This document shows, piece by piece, positions 22,939-25,728 of a DNA stretch of 25,728 nucleotides (the first letter of the stretch is position 1; each line of letters starts with the position of its first letter). The position numbers and the translations under genes are program-made. Below the pieces are notes generated by a model. The model saw only the letters and a list, made by a program, of their open reading frames with translations, made no database searches and was not told where the DNA came from. The DNA comes from CAZEJK01 sp964512045 (lineage in GTDB: Bacteria; Acidobacteriota; Thermoanaerobaculia; Thermoanaerobaculales; Sulfomarinibacteraceae), in NCBI GenBank assembly GCA_964512045.1, contig CAZEJK010000054.1, positions 1-25,728 of the forward strand, in the 5' to 3' direction.

Positions 22939-22959
22939 TCGCGGCCCGCGGCCGCGTTA
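22907..22959 (-). repeat. 53-bp hairpin repeat, copy B, directly after the epimerase gene
   Basis: Starts at the epimerase stop codon (TAA) and is 47/53 identical, ungapped, to 4874-4926. Both contain GCGGCCGCGGGCCGC one base after the stop, a hairpin with a 6-bp stem, and both end GGTGGTGCCGGTCCCGC. The base differences are spread across the repeat. It likely acts as a 3' end element for the epimerase and, in the other direction, for the REC operon. Confidence 0.75.
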
Positions 22960-24003
22960 GGAGCTCGCTAACCGGGTTGGCGCGGTGGAGTAGCTCGGCA
23001 GGCGGATGGAGGCGACCTCACGGACCAGATCGAGCTCGAACGAGCGGGTCGCCGCAAACGCAGTCACCTGTCCATTCCACCGGCTCCGGGCATCCTGGGC
23101 GAGCGTCTCGATCCACGATGTCATCGGTGTGGATCGGAACAGGAGATCTGCCCCGGCCCGATGACAGTCGAGCAGCACATCCTCACTGTGGGAGTACGGG
23201 CTGAACCACGTTCCCAACCCGGTCGCTTCGAGCCAGGTTGCCGGCAACGGGACGATCTGCGCCGGCACACCGAGCGCGCGGGCTGCTCGGATGACCAGCT
23301 CGCGAACGGTGATCGCCTCGCGTTGCGCCACGTTGTACGCCTCACCGAACGTCGCAACGTTGGCGAGGTTCGTGGCCACCACCTCCGCCAGATCATCGAC
23401 CCACAGAAACCCCCAGCTGTTGAGACCGCCGTCCGGCAAGATCACCGGACCGCGCGACAGGAGACGTTCCAGGTAGGCATCGGAACGCCGGGTGTAGTCG
23501 TGCGGTCCGACCACCATCGGTGGGCGCAGCGTCGTCACCGGAAACCTCGCGCTGTCCCATCGAGCGAACAGCAGCTCCTCGCACCGGCGCTTCTCCTGGG
23601 CGTACTGCCAGAGCGACTGGAGACGGTCGGCAACCGGCACCAAAGCTCCAGCGAAGTGCCCCTCCGAGTAGGGCGGCGCCACCCCGGAGCGGATCATATA
23701 GACCGCAGCTGACGAGATGAACAGGTAATGGCCGATGTGGCCGGGGAGCAGCTCCAAGCACGGCCGGAGATCGGCGGGCGTGTAGCCGGTCACATCCACC
23801 ACCACATCGTGGTCTCGTTTTCGGATCCCCGCCCGCACGATGTCGGGATCCCGACGATCGCCGACCACCCGCCGGACTCGGGTGCCGAACGGATCCGTCG
23901 ACACACCGCGGTTGATCAGGGTCACCTCATGGCCACCACGGAGCAGCCGCTCGACGATCGCCCGTCCAATAAACCGCGTTCCGCCGATCACCAGAACTCG
24001 CAT
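22957..24003 (-). CDS. NAD-dependent epimerase/dehydratase (extended SDR)
   Basis: 348 residues. N-terminal VIGGTRFIGR is the NAD(P)-binding glycine loop (GGTRFIG). SSAAVY and YAQEKRRCE carry the catalytic serine and the YxxxK pair. The family acts on nucleotide-sugars or similar substrates; related proteins include chloroplast RNA-binding CSP41-like and isoflavone-reductase-like SDRs, since GGTRFIGR and GHEVTLINRG are typical of that group, so the substrate is open. ATG 24003 follows a -10 TAGAAT by nine bases with no ribosome-binding site. It lies between the REC gene and the DUF4388 gene. The window between 24004 and 24246 has no gene. Confidence 0.88.
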   Translation of the reverse strand: MRVLVIGGTRFIGRAIVERLLRGGHEVTLINRGVSTDPFGTRVRRVVGDRRDPDIVRAGIRKRDHDVVVDVTGYTPADLRPCLELLPGHIGHYLFISSAAVYMIRSGVAPPYSEGHFAGALVPVADRLQSLWQYAQEKRRCEELLFARWDSARFPVTTLRPPMVVGPHDYTRRSDAYLERLLSRGPVILPDGGLNSWGFLWVDDLAEVVATNLANVATFGEAYNVAQREAITVRELVIRAARALGVPAQIVPLPATWLEATGLGTWFSPYSHSEDVLLDCHRAGADLLFRSTPMTSWIETLAQDARSRWNGQVTAFAATRSFELDLVREVASIRLPSYSTAPTRLASS

Positions 24004-24012
24004 CGCACAACG

Positions 24013-24041
24013 ATTCTAGCCCCATATCGGTATCCGGTCGA
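24013..24041 (-). promoter_or_regulatory. Promoter of the epimerase gene, near-leaderless
   Basis: Minus strand -35 TCGACC (24036-24041), 17-base spacer, -10 TAGAAT (24013-24018), then 9 bases to ATG 24003. The -35 hexamer and spacer length match the tadA promoter exactly. Confidence 0.5.
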
Positions 24042-24246
24042 GTCGAATGCGGCTGTCCGGGCCCGGTGCCGCACGCTCGCGGTGAGCGAGCTCTCGAACG
24101 GGAGTTGCCGCCAGCGAACCAGATTGTCTCGTCCGCACGGCTCTTCGAAAGCGCGTGCCGTCGTCGCCGGGAGCCGAGGACTCGGGTCCGGATACCGAGG
24201 TCGAGATCGCGGTTGGTTCGGTCTCCTGTCCCGGCCGCGTTACGGG

Positions 24247-25626
24247 CTACGTTTCGACGGCCAGCGACATGCCGACGACCTCCTGTGCAGCGCGCGCAGC
24301 CCTGCCGATCACCTCGGCCGGCGCCACATCGATCATCGCGGTGGAGTCCTCGGATAGCGGCGCCGGAAGTAGCTGCCCTCGCGGCGTGGCCTCCCTCGCC
24401 AGATAGAGGCACGCGTTCAGTGCAGTCGGTGCCGGCGAACCGTCCGCCGGAAATAGCTCCAGGATCTCAGGAGGGAAGTCCGCCGTGCTCGCCAGGCTCG
24501 CCGCCAGGCGCCGAGCGAGCAGCTCCAGCAACGTCACACGCAGCTCGGGAATCGGGATCGGCAGTGTCGCGAGGACGTACAGAACAAGGTCGGTCGGAAC
24601 CGTGAGCAGGTGCGCCGCCAGCTCGGCGAGATCCGGGTCGACCTGCAGCGGCTCGGCCGCGGCACGCGCGGCACGCGCCAGCTCCGTCGAGACGCTCGCG
24701 GTCAACGCATCGATCTGAGATGACTGAGGACGGTGCCACGCGTCGCCGGTGGCCAGCTCCCACCACGCCTCCTGCCGGTCGCCGAACGCCGACAGCTCTG
24801 CCAACGACAGGGGCCGATGGAGCCGGGAGCTGCGCATAGAGCATGCGAGCACCATCTGGTTCCAGACCAGCTGTGGCCGACCCTCCAGCTCGGGTGTCAC
24901 GCCATCGGCGACGGCGTGCGCCAGCTCCTCCACCTGCGGCGACGGAAGGGGAACCAAACCAGGGCTTGTCGCCAGCCACTGTGACAGCGTCCCCATCGCA
25001 TCCCGCACCAGCTGGTACAGGCCTGCCAGACCCTCTCCATCGAGCGCTGCGGGTCCGCTGATCCCCTGCCGGATCAGATCCCAGAAGAACTGATCGTACG
25101 CCTCGCCGCTAAACGGCAGCATCACCGCAACCGGCGGGACGAACGAGTCCTGCTGCTCATCGTGCCGCCGAGAGGCCTCCAGCATGAGCTGGTTCGGCTC
25201 CAGATGCACCTCCAGCCCCAATGGATCCTGTACCGGAAAGCTCGGATCGAAGCTGAACTCCGCCTCCGGATCGACGAGCACCCGCGTCGTGACGTGCTTG
25301 GCCAGCTCGACGATCGCCTCGCGAAGGCACCCGACCTCGACCTGATCGTTCTTGAGCAGCAGGCTGGTGAAGAGCTCCCTGTGCACCAGTGAGTACACCA
25401 GCAAGCGCTGCAGAAGCTCCGCTGGTGCCGCTCCACGCCTGGCGAGCCAGGTCGCCAGCCGCTCGTCCGGGTGGGAGGACGAGACGAATACAACCTCTCC
25501 TCGAAGGAAGTCGTACCTGCGTTCGCATCCGTGCTGGATCAGCCGAAGACGCCCGCTGAGCACCCCCATTTGGAGCCACTGGAGGAGATCTCCGAGATGG
25601 AAACGCTGCAGATGTCCCCGAATCAC
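24247..25626 (-). CDS. DUF4388 (PATAN-like) domain protein
   Basis: 459 residues. The N-terminal part, MIRGHLQRFHLGDLLQWLQM followed by GVLSGRLRL, RYDFLRGEVVFVSSS and RLATWLARRG, is a DUF4388 domain, the family that includes the PATAN module of cyanobacterial PatA-type regulators controlling surface motility. The remainder (about 100-459) is largely helical, leucine- and alanine-rich, with no receiver domain and no recognised family. It starts at GTG 25626, seven bases after a TATACT -10, with no ribosome-binding site, so a leaderless start is likely. Proximity to the MglA-kinase genes suggests, without proof, a shared role in polarity or motility signalling. Confidence 0.78.
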   Translation of the reverse strand: MIRGHLQRFHLGDLLQWLQMGVLSGRLRLIQHGCERRYDFLRGEVVFVSSSHPDERLATWLARRGAAPAELLQRLLVYSLVHRELFTSLLLKNDQVEVGCLREAIVELAKHVTTRVLVDPEAEFSFDPSFPVQDPLGLEVHLEPNQLMLEASRRHDEQQDSFVPPVAVMLPFSGEAYDQFFWDLIRQGISGPAALDGEGLAGLYQLVRDAMGTLSQWLATSPGLVPLPSPQVEELAHAVADGVTPELEGRPQLVWNQMVLACSMRSSRLHRPLSLAELSAFGDRQEAWWELATGDAWHRPQSSQIDALTASVSTELARAARAAAEPLQVDPDLAELAAHLLTVPTDLVLYVLATLPIPIPELRVTLLELLARRLAASLASTADFPPEILELFPADGSPAPTALNACLYLAREATPRGQLLPAPLSEDSTAMIDVAPAEVIGRAARAAQEVVGMSLAVET

Positions 25627-25633
25627 ACGCTCG

Positions 25634-25663
25634 AGTATACCCGTCGCCGCGCTCCGGCAACAA
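25634..25663 (-). promoter_or_regulatory. Promoter of the DUF4388 gene, leaderless type
   Basis: Minus strand TTGTTG (25658-25663), 18-base spacer, TATACT (25634-25639), then seven bases to the GTG start. Confidence 0.5.
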
Positions 25664-25684
25664 CACCTCCCCGAGCGTTTCAGG

Positions 25685-25709
25685 GGCTCCGCCCCAAGGG
25701 GGCGGAGCC
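25685..25709. terminator. Perfect 11-bp hairpin near the right edge
   Basis: GGCTCCGCCCC (25685-25695) and GGGGCGGAGCC (25699-25709) pair perfectly around an AAG loop. There is no T-tract on either strand inside the window. It probably ends a gene that lies to the right of the window, or is a GC-rich dispersed repeat. Confidence 0.45.
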
Positions 25710-25728
25710 GCAGACGTACCTGCGCCCC

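Noticed and set aside
22853..22955. Cluster of three NotI-like GCGGCCGC sites
   Set aside because: Two are the repeat hairpins already listed and the third is in ordinary GC-rich sequence; not a separate feature.
24232..24242. Possible fourth copy of the 53-bp repeat after the DUF4388 gene (minus strand TAACGCGGCCG)
   Set aside because: Only 11 bases match, then the sequences diverge completely; chance is likely in GC-rich DNA.

Overview
The window is a gene-dense, GC-rich bacterial chromosome segment. I place it tentatively in the Acidobacteriota or a neighbouring deep lineage, by inference from gene style and content: an Hfq with an N-terminal extension and a FKHCIKYMF-type core, a CarboxypepD_reg/TPR lipoprotein-like secreted protein, a PSP1/RicT protein next to purE, stand-alone DUF4388, and MglA-type GTPases. 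There is no phage, insertion sequence, CRISPR array or rRNA. A truncated tRNA-Ser(CGA) lies at the left edge.

Layout. 1-3.4 kb: tRNA-Ser, tadA, an unknown gene, a DASS-type anion symporter and an HD-domain hydrolase. 3.4-6.6 kb: glnA with an unusual AT-rich promoter carrying a perfect 13-bp inverted repeat, a DUF6125-like cysteine-rich protein and a lone PHP-domain protein. 6.6-11.9 kb: a structured non-coding stretch, cysK, then pta-purD-purE-ricT reading right in near-continuous overlap, followed by hfq. 12-16.7 kb: a leftward run comF, proline dehydrogenase, TPR protein, uridine kinase and a MinD/ParA-like ATPase. 16.9-18.9 kb: two proteins of unknown function, one of them secreted, and a degenerate short-chain-dehydrogenase-like protein. 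19.0-25.6 kb: a signalling block.

The signalling block is the most interesting part. A REC-histidine kinase (19046) overlaps by one base a 738-residue protein (20170) that joins a complete MglA-type Ras-like GTPase to GAF, coiled-coil and histidine kinase domains. A single-domain REC protein (22447) follows. Beyond a nucleotide-sugar-type epimerase there is a DUF4388 (PATAN-like) protein, a family often tied to surface motility signalling. A plausible reading is a polarity or surface-motility switch in which GTP state controls a phosphorelay.

Two genome-level patterns also stand out. Several genes have a good -10 hexamer only 6-12 bases from the start codon, implying leaderless or near-leaderless mRNAs; two of these share an identical -35 (TCGACC) and 17-base spacer. 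A 53-bp hairpin-bearing repeat is found directly after two unrelated genes 18 kb apart, beginning at the stop codon in both cases, with a third partial copy in tandem.
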